64,000 nucleotides of DNA from Syngnathus acus (taxonomy: Eukaryota; Chordata; Actinopteri; Syngnathiformes; Syngnathidae), in the NCBI RefSeq assembly GCF_901709675.1, contig NC_051105.1, positions 6,315,104 through 6,379,103 on the forward strand, in the 5' to 3' direction. Positions 1 through 24,050 of the stretch are shown here, in pieces (positions within the stretch are counted from its first letter, which is position 1; every line of letters starts with the position of its first letter). The notes under the pieces are model-generated. The model did not search any database, was not told the origin of the DNA, and saw only the letters and a list, made by a program, of their open reading frames with translations. Both the position numbers and the translations under genes were made by a program.

Positions 1-3000
1 GACCCAAACTTTGAAAATCATCTTTTACCATTATTTTGGCATATACTGTGGTTTAACTAATGATAAAACAACACAAATGACATAACACATAATATTTTAG
101 CCTCATCCCCAGTGAAATTTAAATACAAACCATTTTGTGTCTATGACCCCTGAAACGCTACATGGGACAAACATAGCGTGATCTCGCTAGCTTGGCTTTT
201 AATGGCAAAACAATATGAAGAGCGCAGTCAGTCTAGCCACTGTACATTTACGTTGGATGAAATCCAGCCAAGTCGAGATGTCTGCTGAAAACCTTTGGTA
301 CCCTCAGAGTTGGTGATGTTTCCAGCACATTCTTCACCCACACGGATGTGCAGGTGAGGGGGAGGAGATGTCAGTGGACCATCTCATGTCAAGATGATGA
401 AGAACAGACTTAACTGCAGCACGACGAGAGGAAGCGACACCTCATGAGGGAGTCTGGCGTTATCGCATAAGTTTTTGTGCATAAGCACTGTTTTTCTAGC
501 TCTTCTCATCAAATTGAGATGAGCTAATTTGTGGGCTCGAATAAAGTAGCAGAGGCGGTTTATCCACTTTCCAAGAAACGCAAGTGTGACACACAACATC
601 TGGACCGATTAAACTTTGGACAACACTAGGGACGAGGGGGTTTGTATTTGGCGGAACATCTTGTGGCTGATCCGATGACACCGATGTAATGGGGATATTC
701 GGAATATTGGCTTGATTGTTTTTGAGTAGTGTTGCTGCTGCCCATGGGGAGGAATGACACATAAAGATACCCAAAGTGATGCATACTGATTTTTTGGGCT
801 TTTTGTGGCCTTCCCCAGAACACAACCTCTTGTTTAGTCTATGCCACAATCGCTGCTATTGAACTAAGGCCATGGCTGAATATACTGTACACAACCCTCG
901 ATGTAGCTAGAAGAGGTTGAACTGACTGTCATTTGCAAGATAACATCCTCACTTTAACCTTCCGCCAGGTTCCAACGGCTTGCAAGCAGGATCTCGGCTC
1001 TTATTTTGTTTTTTGTTTGTGAAACCTGATCCCAAATGAATTTCAGTACCAGAATAGTTTCTCTTCCTTGGTGGTCACTTAATGTGGCCACATTGAGTCA
1101 AGTCCTTGAGGAGAAAGAGGAGGAGGATTCTAGCTTAGGTGATTAGCAGATTCCTGCAGGGAGTTTGTGTGTGGGATGAACTGGACGTTTATCCGGTAGC
1201 TAGCTGGTGGGAAATGTAATCCTTGACTTCTGGTTTGGCCCGGGAAGTTCTGACATTTGCTAATCCGCCCGCAACTTGCGGAATGCGTGGTCAGGATTGG
1301 CAAATCCGTTGGAGCCCTAGATTGATGGGCCAATGTTGGCGGGTGCTTCTAGTTTTGGTTAGCACCTCATCCTCAGGATGAACGGACAAACTCCCCTCCC
1401 ACGGAGACAACAGCTGGCCTTCTCACTGTGACAGGCCACCAGCCAAGCACGGCAGCCTGCCAAGATGCAACCTTCTTGACCCTCAGCATTGTAAAGATGC
1501 CTACATTTGGAAGAGTTGCCATCAGGTCACTTGTCTTTGTATTTTGACAGGCGTTCGTTGGCGACAAAGATAGGTCTCCTCTGACCCTCATGTTCAAGCA
1601 CTGTGGCGGGTCCGACCCATTTTTTTGCCTACTGTCTGTGTTCTCCTGTTGAGGTTTAGCGAGGATTAAATAGCAAGTCTGATTTGGAATCGCCACTGTC
1701 TTAAATGATTTTTTTTTTGCCGTAGAAACACCACAAACAGCAACTTTAGTTCTTGAAATCATCTGTGATGATAACTGATTATGATTTGGAAATCGAACAT
1801 GATTTGGGTTTCGGATTTCTAAAAATGTTTACCCTAAAAAAAATCGCCTTTCATAGCAATAAAGGAGATTTTTAATGAACTTTTTATCTCAGTTAATTGC
1901 CATGTTACTGGAATAAGAAATTACAGACGGATTTTCTGAAGGACTTGACTCAGCGCGTACACGCGCTTGCAGAAACTTATCAGGAAAATAAATAAACTGG
2001 GCCAGGTGTTGCTCCCCAGCTGTAGATCTGATGTCTTATCTATTTCTCCCCAGAAATCGGCCTTGATTAGTCTTAGGATGTTTTGGTCCATTGCAGTCTT
2101 TAAACCTGCGACCCCTCTGGCTTCTCACCCGCCAAATTTTTATGGATCGGGCTACTGCCGCCAAAGGCTTCCCTGTGGTCCAAGCGTTTCACTGAGACTT
2201 GTGACAGCTGTGTTCTACTTTTCACACACAAAACTCCCTCTCTGGTCCAAGGCTAATAATTCTTGCACATTATCTCCCTGAATTGTCACACTTCCCTAAA
2301 GGTGCACTGTTTTTATGGTTGCCGGGTAAACTGAGGCGTTAGAATCCGGACAGTGATCGGTTAGATGATGATTTGTCACACTCCGATGGGAGCTGATGAG
2401 AAAAGAGGTGACAATGCTTTGAGACGCAAAATGGATAGAAGGAAACGACAGCACCGGAGCAATTGAAATGATTCTCACCTACGCAGTTATTGACCTGGGC
2501 GTCCATTTGTTGTAGCAAACTGGCGGATGATAATAAAGATGACGGATTTACGGCATGCCGCGTTTTTGCCCACAAAGAGGGAAGTTTTGGCTGCAATTCA
2601 TTTCAGCTGTTTCCCGGCAAACTTCCATCATCATGACAGGTGCAAGATAAAAAAAAAAAAAAGGTCTACTCAAGTTTTCCGCAGCAAAAGTTTTGTTATG
2701 TTCTCGTATCTGCAGTTACGGTATATTCGATGACCAGCCACAGATTTCATCACTATTTTGGCATATAAATATAATATTAGCATTATAAAATCTAGTGCTC
2801 ATTAGGTTTATGATAGCGATGGAATCGAGCTACGCTGATATGCAAGCGTGTAAGTGGGATATGCGTATAACTGATAACGCATGAACCAAATTTACAAGAC
2901 ACATGCCTCATGTTCCCGTCCTTGCCCTCCCACGAGTCACGGTCGAGGTCTGTTATGAGCATTTACTTCCCGACTCTTAACTTGATAGCAAAGCCAGTCT

Positions 3001-3300
3001 GACTGTAATTCCCAGAATTTAAGAATGCACGCACTTCATTCACTTTGAAGCTTTCAGGGAGGGCAGATGCTTTTTCCACCCGTCATAGCTGCAGGCTCCC
3101 GACGACCCCAAACTTCTGCGGCGCTGTTTTTCCTTCGTAAAGCTTAATCAGATCACTTCCACGCAGGAAATGAGCTAGGCGGGTCACATGACACGCCTCA
3201 CGTCAGGAGATCCTCCCAGTTGGTCCATGAAGTGATTTGACGGTAGATCTGTTGTGATGAAATGAGCATGTCAGCCAATTTGCAGGTTCAAACGGTGACA

Positions 3301-3308
3301 TGACGTCA
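3301..3308. promoter_or_regulatory. Perfect CRE palindrome (TGACGTCA)
   Basis: The full 8-bp cAMP response element TGACGTCA is present, with a second CACGTCA half-site about 100 bp upstream near 3,199. It lies in presumed intron 1 of col4a1, where an enhancer is possible. An 8-mer arises by chance about once per 65 kb, so function is unproven. Confidence 0.2.
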
Positions 3309-5555
3309 CAGTGATGGCGGGCAACCTGATATGGAAGCAAAATAACAATAGAACTGGAGATGGTTATCATCACAAGTGTTTTTGAGAGGATATTGCGATA
3401 AAAAGGCTCCTTTGAAACAAGTTTTAATTTTCCTGTTTTCTCATTGTTTGTAGTTTTATGTGCCACATTTAAAAGCGCTTATATGAGATTAGGTGAACTA
3501 CATGCACCGGCCACAATGAGGAAAATATCTAATGAGATCAACAGCAAATAGCTGGAGAGGAAATAATTCAATTTAGTGTACCTCGGTTAGCGCTACAAAC
3601 ATCTTAGGACTAACTCTAAATTTTAATAAAAGACGAGGCATCAAATTTTCAATCGTTCTCACGACACCTTAACGTAAGTTTAAAAGAAAATAAATTTATT
3701 GTAAATTTTGAACAAAAAAAAACGCTACCTTTTGATAATGAGTGATTATGAATATATTTTTCGGGACGGGTCCAGTGACTTTCAAGTTGTGCAAGTAAAA
3801 AAAAGTAAGGCCGGATATTAGGGATTCCCCATCTGAACAACAACCTCTCCTCTCTTCATCATCTTCCATATGCAAAAAAAAGGAGGTCTGGAATGGATTC
3901 CTTTTTCTGTCCATTCCCATACGATTTGGTTCAAGCCAAACCTTTTCACTGAACTACATTGAGAATATTCTCGAAGTTGCGCAGACCGCTTGGCAGTCAT
4001 CAGGCGTTCCAGATAGCAGAGCCCTCCTCAGGAGGCGACCCAACCCCTTCTTGTCTTTGTGAGCATAAAATTCAAAGGCCTTCCTCTTTGGCCAAAGAAT
4101 GGCTCGCTCCGGCCGACATCCTGTGTCACACTGCCGCGCATTCACAGGGCCACAGCTCAAGTGGTCTTCGAGTGAACAGAGCCTTTCTCATAGGGAACAA
4201 GTGCCAGAACATACGTTAGATGCTTGCTCTCGCTCTCACACCCACCACCTTCATATTCTGCGTGACTATTCTATGACATCACAACACATTGTCTCCTTTG
4301 TACTACAGACTCACTTTCATATACTAACAAGATGTCTGGATATTATTAGAAAAAAAATATTGTGACACAGTAAAGTAAAAAGTTGCAAGGGAAAAAGGCT
4401 TAAAGGTTTAATCTAAATTTTAAAAATCATTCAAAATTTTGTCCACCATTGCTATTGTCAACAGTAGAAACTGTCAAAAATTTCTGATAGTTCCTGAGGA
4501 ACAACTACAGCTTTTTTCCTCAGATAAATTCAACTGTATTCCCCAGTGAGTGAAATATTGGGACTTTTTCTTAAATTGCAACATATTTTTTCTTGGAATT
4601 GTTCTTTGTAAGATGTGGTAGTGTCCAACTGTAGTCAGATGCTCTTGGGTGGAGCACTTGTGAGTTAGGGCAGGAAAGTCCACCCTCCCCTTGAAGGTGC
4701 AATGATTAGAGTCTTTCTTAATTTGTGAACAAAGTGGCTTTTTTTACGCAGTTGTCGCTTATCAACATGAGCCTCATGTTAAAGGCTTTTCTCTGAACCT
4801 TTTAAATCTCTTCTAATGACCTCAACGGAGGTGAAAGTTCAACAGGATGAGCCCAGGAGGGTCATGTGACTGGTCAAGATGCAATGCAGATGGGAGAACT
4901 GATTAGGAGGGGTCAAAGACCCCAGTCAAATGGTTGCATTTTTCTTCTTAGGGGGCAACTTTGATGTGGCTTTGGTTCTGAATCTGACCAAAATGTGACT
5001 GACTGAAAAAACGTTTCAATGAGGTCCTGTACTTTCATTGAACATATCGAGATGTCGTATCAAACTTTGTCTTTCCCCCGCCTCCCCCAAATCAAATCAC
5101 TCCTCATGTGGAAGAAGCAATTCGCCACTTGAGTGGAGCGCAGCCAATTCCGGCCCTGAGAAATTTCCTAAAACAAATTTCCCATTTGCCAGGGTTCATT
5201 TTGCATCCGAGGATTCCAGTGGACTTGCGGGGTTCTGCCCAATGTCCCGTTTCATATTACACAATCGCTGACATGTTGTACACTTTTCTCTGGTCCCAGG
5301 AGATGTGCTCGCAGTGATTGATTTGTAACACCATTAAGAATCTGCAAGGAAGGATTGTTCTTTTCTGGTTGAAGTTTTTGTGTACATTTAAGGCTGTAAT
5401 TATGAAGATTCTCATTTTCAGAGTGACGCAGTGGCCATCATCAAACAAAAACATGTTAACATTCTTAAGTCTCGTACGAACATTCTCCGAACCTTTTAGC
5501 GTCAATGTTAGAGCTAACATAACATTAAAGCTACTTTAACACAACCGGAGGTGTC

Positions 5556-5625
5556 AAAATTAATCGACAACAAATCGATTATCAAATTAGTTGCCTCATC
5601 TTTGAATAATCGTGTAATTGTTTGG
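5556..5625. repeat. Fragment of an ATCGATTA-rich teleost interspersed repeat
   Basis: The tract has nested AATCGA and TCGATTATCAAA-type words that I recognise from short AT-rich DNA-transposon remnants common in teleost genomes. Family assignment is from memory and tentative. No terminal repeats or target duplication were resolved. Confidence 0.35.
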
Positions 5626-6581
5626 CGACATTTTTAAAATAAACATACAAATTACCTTAGCCCTAACGCAACATAAAAGCTCCTGTAGGTGATCTCAAGT
5701 CACCATGGCAACAACTGAGACACTTCTGACCCTATCCTCCATCAATCAGATTTGGAAAATTTCATTTTCAAGTCCATAATATTGCATGTTGTCGCTTTGC
5801 AGTCGTCCAATTCTAACGACAAGGATCAATAAATACGGTTCACCATAAACAATCAAAGAAAAAGTGCATTTGTTAACTTTGTCCATTTAACACTCTTTGA
5901 TGGTATGTAGTAGGCCTTCACGAAGGTAGTACAGTGTATTTCATCTGAGAGCGTTTCACAATGTCTGGCATTCGTTTGCCTTTCTCTCATGTCATGTTGA
6001 CATCCCATGCACGTGTGTTTGGAGTCATGCGGGCTGGTTTCATTTTTTTTTTTTTTCCTGCTGTACTCTGTGTGAGAATGTCTCCGTGTTGATGCATCTG
6101 CTTTGAGTTCCAGATGGGACCGATTGCTAAGTTGTAGCAAACGCAGCCTGAAGCAGGACATGTTTTACATCATTTGGTTCTCAGAAAAATAGGATCTGCT
6201 TTTGGTTTACAGGCTCTCCACTTGCGTAAAATATGATTCAGCTTGGTGTCTCCTGGCATGTTGATGTTTTACTACTGTGTACGCCTGTCATTTGTAATCA
6301 GGTATAAAGTCCTATATAAAAAATATGGAGATTACATGCCGCTACATTTGAACATGGTCAGAAGTATTGGAATAGTGAGGAGATTTTTGTTTTGCATTGA
6401 AATAAGTGCAACCATATTAATACTCCACTTGTTGTTTTTCTTACTCAGTTCTACTTTTTAAACAATTGCTTTAAAAAAAAAAAAGGCAATCGAAACAAGA
6501 CGCCAAGACTTGCACCTGAGAATCTATGTAGCCACTTATGACATCATCACAGTTGCACACATCAGCATTCCAGCTCAGCTT

Positions 6582-6638
6582 CACACACGCACGCACGCAC
6601 ACACACACACACACACACAGACAGACACACACACACAC
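6582..6638. repeat. CA/CG-CA microsatellite
   Basis: An interrupted (CA)n tract with ACGC and ACAG variants. Open frames over it on both strands encode only low-complexity Thr-His or Val-Cys runs and are artefacts. Confidence 0.9.
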
Positions 6639-8960
6639 GTTCCTGCGATTTATACCGGAGGGCCAGTCTTCCATGTATGGCAGTTGGACAGAAAATTGTC
6701 TCCTCACCCTGACCTAACCTGTCAGTACCAGAGAAGGTCAAGAATGTCCAACTTAACAAAAACAGACTACCTGACGCCTCACACTTGTATGTTTTTCTTT
6801 GGAAAAGAAAAAAAAAAAAAATCCTCTGAAACAGCAAACCTGATTGCGCCGACTCAAATCCCGCTTCGTTTCCGACGCGGGATGCAGTGCCGATTATCCC
6901 AGCTGACTCCATATGGAAACCACGATGTGTGGTTTAACCGCAGCGAGCTTATCTTTATTGGGTCGTTTCCAAGGTTAAGCCGCTCAGACCGTTACGATGC
7001 TGCTGTGGTAAATTAACAATAACAAGAGCACGAGTCTGTTTGATGGTCCATAAATGAGTGAACTGAGTACACGACACCCAAACATGTGATCCGGAGTGAC
7101 TGCAAAGGAGAAACAGGAGCTTGAAAGACTCCCATTAATTATTTTTGTGGACCTCACAAGAGCATACACATGTGAACATTTAAGGACATGTTCAATTTAA
7201 TAGCAATGTGTAACATTTACAACACGCTAACATTTTTGCCATTACGACCAATTTGTTGGGGAACTCAACCCAAATAGTTTGACAAAAGAAACACACAAAT
7301 CTTTCTCTTGACTCTCTAAAATTGTAAAACATTTATTTTCTTCAACTCCAGCGCTGAAATTTACAAGTTGAGGGCTACAAAATGTTTTCATGTGTAGCCT
7401 TGCTCTGTTTCCTTCAACTTTGCCGCTCACGTTGTTTTTTTTTGTGTGTTTTTTTTTTTTTATGTGCTGACAATGTGGAAGGCCATGTCATGCCAAACAA
7501 ACAAAGAGTGAAATTTGAGAAGGTTACATAGAATCAGTGCATGATGCCGGAAAATGCTTAGAAAACGTTGTTGGGCTGTAAAAGCAAAGCAGTGAAGTCA
7601 AAGATGAAATGATGACTGACACTCACATGGACCCTCATCACTGAACTATTTTTTTAGTTCAATGTTGGCCAAATTTTGTTGGGCTCCTGGTGTAAAATCC
7701 CCATGTGGACACACTTTGGAACTTACAGGATGTTCACAAGGCTGGCATGTTTTTGCAGGAGATACGCTGCGTGAAAATTCTGTGGATGACATTGGCCAGA
7801 TGTTTTTGTGGTCTCGCTTTACATAAAAACAACAACACAATACCGTTGTTGCCAGTAAAGAATTTATTGACAAAGTTAGAAAAGTTTTTCTTGACTTATC
7901 TTTGCATTAGTTTTCAAATTGTAACAACAAGCATAATTATGCTATAGTTTTCATGTATGGACTTTATGTGCTCAAAGTGGCCATTGGGGAGCCTGTTCTT
8001 AAATTCTTTTGTGGGGGTCCTCTTATCCAACACTTCCAAACACTCAGACCTGCTTTCTCCAAGTCATAGTTGTGTTAATATTGCTGTCTTTTTATGTCCA
8101 AACATTTCCAAGCATGAGACAAATCCACGTCACTGGCAGACACGTATATCCGATGATGTCAGGTTTATTCTGAGTGCCGCTTCACACAGACATTCCTGAC
8201 TGTGTTACCGTGCCGGTGCACACCTCCGTGCAAATTTGGCCTTTTGCTGACATTTTGGGTCAAAGTCGGAATGTGCTCCATCCTGGGTAAACAAATACAC
8301 ACTGTAATCTCCAGGAAACCAGAAGACACCTTATTGGTTCTTCACAGAGGCATCCACATTTAGGCATGACGTCCTTCATCAGTGGAGACGTTTGAGGCTG
8401 CAGACATGCACTCCATGACTCACCACTCACAAAGTAACACTGTCTGCGCCCGGTGTTTGTTCTGTGGATCATCTGGAAATTCTGGCATGTCTTTTCTGTT
8501 AAGTCTTACAGAAGTCAGTTTTTCATACCTTTCCTAAAAATCTCGTATTTCACATTTTAATAATAGACTACTTAATCATGCCAAAAGAAGTAAATCAATC
8601 CATTCGTCCATTTTATTCTGCTTGATTTATTTTGTGTGTAATTCTACTATTGACCACTAGATGGCATCACACTATTTAATTTGACACTAAATTTGACTAA
8701 AGTAGTACAGTATTTGAGCTCACCTTATTATTTACTGAAGATTCTTGAATGTCCATCCTTTTTAATTCTGCTTTTTGCACCTACTTATTATGAGATGATA
8801 AGTTTGCGTGAAGAAAATCAAGGTTTGTTTATTGCAAACACATATAGGGATGGGTACACTACTTGTACAAATGTTTTGTGTTATCCATTGCTCTTGATCT
8901 GTCTTGATTTTTAAATGTTTTTTGTATTATTCTTTTTGTTTGCATTATTTTAAAAATACG

Positions 8961-8995
8961 ACGCAAGGATAAGCAGTTTGGAAAATGGATGGATG
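8961..8995. repeat. Terminal fragment of a common teleost interspersed repeat
   Basis: The words GGATAAGCAGTTTGGAAAATG and GGATGGATG match the remembered end of a very abundant teleost repeat, whose other strand reads CATCCATTTTC...GCTTATCC. Only the end survives. The same family appears to contribute the fragments at 29.10 and 59.32 kb. Confidence 0.45.
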
Positions 8996-9666
8996 CACGT
9001 TTGAAGACTTTGTAAAACCTTCCATAAATCCCATGAAATAAAAACCTGGTGAGAGTGTATTTAAATAATGGCCTCTCCTGCTGGCTGAAACTTTAAAGGG
9101 GAGCTTTTCATCACAACTTAGACCTTGCAATGTAGTGGAACCATGCAGCTGTCATTTAAATGTGAGAGGTGCTGATGATAGGCAAGTACGTTCTCTCACC
9201 ACCACTCCCCTCCCTAACAGAATCCTGTTAGTCCAACACCGGGAGCTCTGATTGCCACAATTTCATTTTCATAATGAAGCACACATGTGGCTCATTTTCA
9301 ACACATATGCTACCTATCCGCACTTTGTATCACACTAATCTGATGTGAAGCAGGTGTTTCTTCGGCTCAGATTGAGATGGAGTGAGTGAAGGATGTTTAA
9401 ATGGCTGAGAATTAGGGAAGGGAAATGACGCACCTTGGCGGACCACACAGGTTAAAAATGCGGGTGAGAGAGTTGGGGGGGGGGCCCATGATATTCAGAC
9501 AGAACCACATCTTGGTTTACTTGGGCCTGTTGCGGAACACGCTTATTTCACTGAGGAGTCGAGAAGTTCTAAGAAAGCGCGGCATTCTTGAGTTTTTCGA
9601 TGTGGGAAACCCTTTAATGGCTTTACCTTGGCTTAAGAATCAATAAAACAAAGCCCCAAATAATGT

Positions 9667-9990
9667 GGTGAAGGGTGTCAAATTAGGGTTCCCAATATGG
9701 GATTTCATGCTAGTGTTTGAAATTAAGGTTTCAAGGTGAGGGTTTCAAGCTACGGTATCAAATTAGGGTGTCAAAGGAGGTTTGGGGATTTTAACAAGTG
9801 TTTGAAACAAGCAAGTGTTTTGGATTTTAAATGTGGGTTTACAACCTCGGGTTGGGGTCTTAAGTTAGATGTTCCAGATAGGGTTTGAAACGTAGGTTAT
9901 GGCTTGAAGTTAGGGTTTCTAAGCTGGGTAGGGTTTCAATTTAGGGACTCCAGGTAGGGTTTGAATCTTGCGTAAGGGTTCTCAACCATG
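9667..9990. repeat. Degenerate AGGGTTTCAA-type tandem repeat
   Basis: About 320 bp contain more than a dozen irregularly spaced copies of words such as TTAGGGT, AGGGTTTCAA and AAATTAGGG, with spacing of roughly 12-30 bp. This is an old, diverged minisatellite whose core resembles the telomeric hexamer TTAGGG. No uninterrupted hexamer array is present. It lies about 650 bp upstream of col4a1 exon 2. Confidence 0.6.
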
Positions 9991-10642
9991 TCCAAATTTG
10001 GACATTCACGTCAAAGGATTTTCCGGTAAATAGGAAAGGACTAGAGCGCAGTCTGGACAGGAAGTGAAGATTCAAAATCAGCGTGTAGATTTCCCGTTTG
10101 GTGGTCGACCTGTTCGTTTGTCGACTCTGCGAGAACGTGCGAGACGTTTCTTGTGGTCTTCACCCAGCATGTCCAGACCTGCCCCCGCAACCCCCCTGAC
10201 TGGGTTTTGGCTGGTCGCCTGGCACGTGAGTCCAAAAACAGCTGCACAATGCAGGGAAAAAAGGTGCTCGGGGTGGGGGATGGATGAATGAGGCGGTGCA
10301 TGCTCGTTCTCAGGCCTCAGCCTCTGGAGACCCCAGAGGAGAGGAAACTGGGGAGAGGGTGGAGGGGGGGGGGCGGCGGGACCAGCTGTGCTCATGTCAC
10401 GCATGACGTAGCCAAGTGCAACGAGAGAGATTTAGCATAAATCAAATCATATTTACATGAATGTTTCAATTGTCAGACTTATCACTGTGAACTGTGCTGC
10501 TCTTTGACCTGTTTATGTCTGCCTTGTACACGATCAACTTAAAAATGTTTTCCATGTTATTCGTTTTTTAACCAAACTATGTATAACTTGACTGAACACC
10601 ACAAGACACAATATGAACCTTTCTCCTCTTGTTCTTTCCCAG

Positions 10643-22615
<11,973 letters not shown>

Positions 22616-24050
22616 ACCCTGCCTGACTTGCGATCTCGTTCACTTGGCTTTAAAACTTCCTAATGTCCGAGGATGGTGCTATTTTTCCTGCATGTGAGAG
22701 CGGCGGGACTGAGTTTGAACTTTTGCAAACCAGAAGAAAACACAAAGACCAAGTGGCTCACGCGGAACACTTCTACTAACAAAGAATGGCGCCCAGTTTA
22801 CCGCTGCACTGAGTACTTGCCCCCACCCAACTGGTAAACTAATGTTCATTTCGAATGGGTTGCTTATGTAAGCCAGGTGCTATCGAAGCTTACTTATCTT
22901 CCATATTTTATTTCTTCTTTGAAAGATAAAGCTACTTGTTTATAATATACAGCCACACCCTGTTTTTAAATTTGTTTACACACACTGATATTAAGGATGG
23001 GACTTGCCACTGATTCCACAATCATTTGCTAATGCACGACACGCAGCTGTGTAACAATTATTCTGTTGTAAATATAATGCATTCCTAGTTCAACATACTC
23101 TCCTCAGGTTATTATTGAGTCTATTTTGTGTGTTATTAAATCCTTTTTTTTTTTTATTTATATGATGTATGAGATTCTGTTAGACCCAAGTGAATGCAAG
23201 GTTCAATGGACCCAAAGACATTGAGCGCCTTAATAACACGTGTAAAATTATCGTAGAAATGACGGTGTATGTTTGGCAGACGACTTCCCCGTTGTAACAA
23301 TGAAAATCTGCCCAAAACAAATTTTATTGTTTGTGTTGTTGCTGTTTTTAATGCTTAAACAAAGGCACTAAACACAATAGAAAGAAAAAAAATCAACTTT
23401 ACTGCATTGTCTGCCTTACTGTGCTTCCTTTTTAACGATCCTAGTCTTTAATGACCCTCCAAAATGCACATGTATATATACTGTACCTGCATACAGCATA
23501 TATTATACTTTCACATAATACGTACTTGGTATTCTGCTCTTAGACTTTATCGTAATTTTTTTTTTTCTTTTTCGAAATGGACCTTTCGCTCGCATTTTAG
23601 TAAAACGCAAAGCAATATGAACGTATCTATTTTACCCACATTTTTGGTAACCTGGGCAGGTGACAGTATTAAAATTAATGTTTAAAACGGATGGAAATGG
23701 CAGAAGATAGCAACAGTTGGGTTAAGACAAATAAATTAAAACACAAATGGATGTACATGGATGGATGGATAGATGGATGACTTAAAATATTGCCATGCCA
23801 GCAGGAATGATTTTGCACTTACCTGTAAGGTTACTATGGTAATCATTCAGAAAAAAATGGCAGACAATCCAGTACAATGAAGAATATAAACATTTTAAAC
23901 TGAAAACACAAAAGTATTATACCAATTATTAATTGACCACAACATGCGTTTGATGATCAAATACAGTGGAAAATAACTGTCAGTGATTAACATTGTTATT
24001 TTTTTTTCCAAGTTTTTGTAACTCATGCAATAAAGCCATTTGAAGATCAT
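22616..24050 (+). other. col4a1: col4a1 3' UTR (end uncertain)
   Basis: Non-coding sequence follows the TAA stop. Candidate poly(A) signals are ATTAAA at 23,135-23,140, AATAAA at 23,730-23,735 and AATAAA at 24,029-24,034. The last is followed by a GT-rich stretch (TTGTATGTGTCTG), typical of cleavage sites. It would give a UTR of about 1.4 kb, close to the human length (memory). A degenerate GGAT repeat lies at 23,755-23,779. Which signal is used cannot be told from sequence. Confidence 0.5.
24029..24034 (+). terminator. Candidate col4a1 poly(A) signal AATAAA
   Basis: A canonical hexamer about 1.41 kb after the stop, with a downstream TG-rich element within 25-35 bp. Earlier alternatives exist at 23,135 (ATTAAA) and 23,730 (AATAAA). 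Confidence 0.4.

Larger units (their letters stand above)
1..10642 (+). other. Probable 3' part of col4a1 intron 1 (no gene seen)
   Basis: This stretch precedes the first recognisable col4a1 exon, exon 2 at 10,643. I looked for a short exon with a start codon, a hydrophobic signal peptide and a phase-0 donor, as expected for collagen IV exon 1, and found none. I also saw no alpha-2(IV) first exon on the minus strand, which would be expected head-to-head with exon 1. Short open frames on both strands have no recognisable domains and look like chance. Contents include a perfect CRE palindrome TGACGTCA at 3,301-3,308, a CA microsatellite near 6.6 kb, small interspersed-repeat remnants at 5.56 and 8.96 kb, and a degenerate AGGGTTT-rich tract at 9.67-9.99 kb. 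The intron assignment is inference; exon 1 probably lies upstream of the window. Confidence 0.6.

Noticed and set aside
6471-6912. Cys/Val-rich and Thr/His-rich frames at 6.5-6.9 kb
   Set aside because: Translation of the CA microsatellite; no protein support.
10064-10404. GC-rich patch considered as col4a1 exon 1 or promoter
   Set aside because: No signal peptide or phase-0 donor was found in any plus frame; the local GC rise is short and includes a simple G-rich run.
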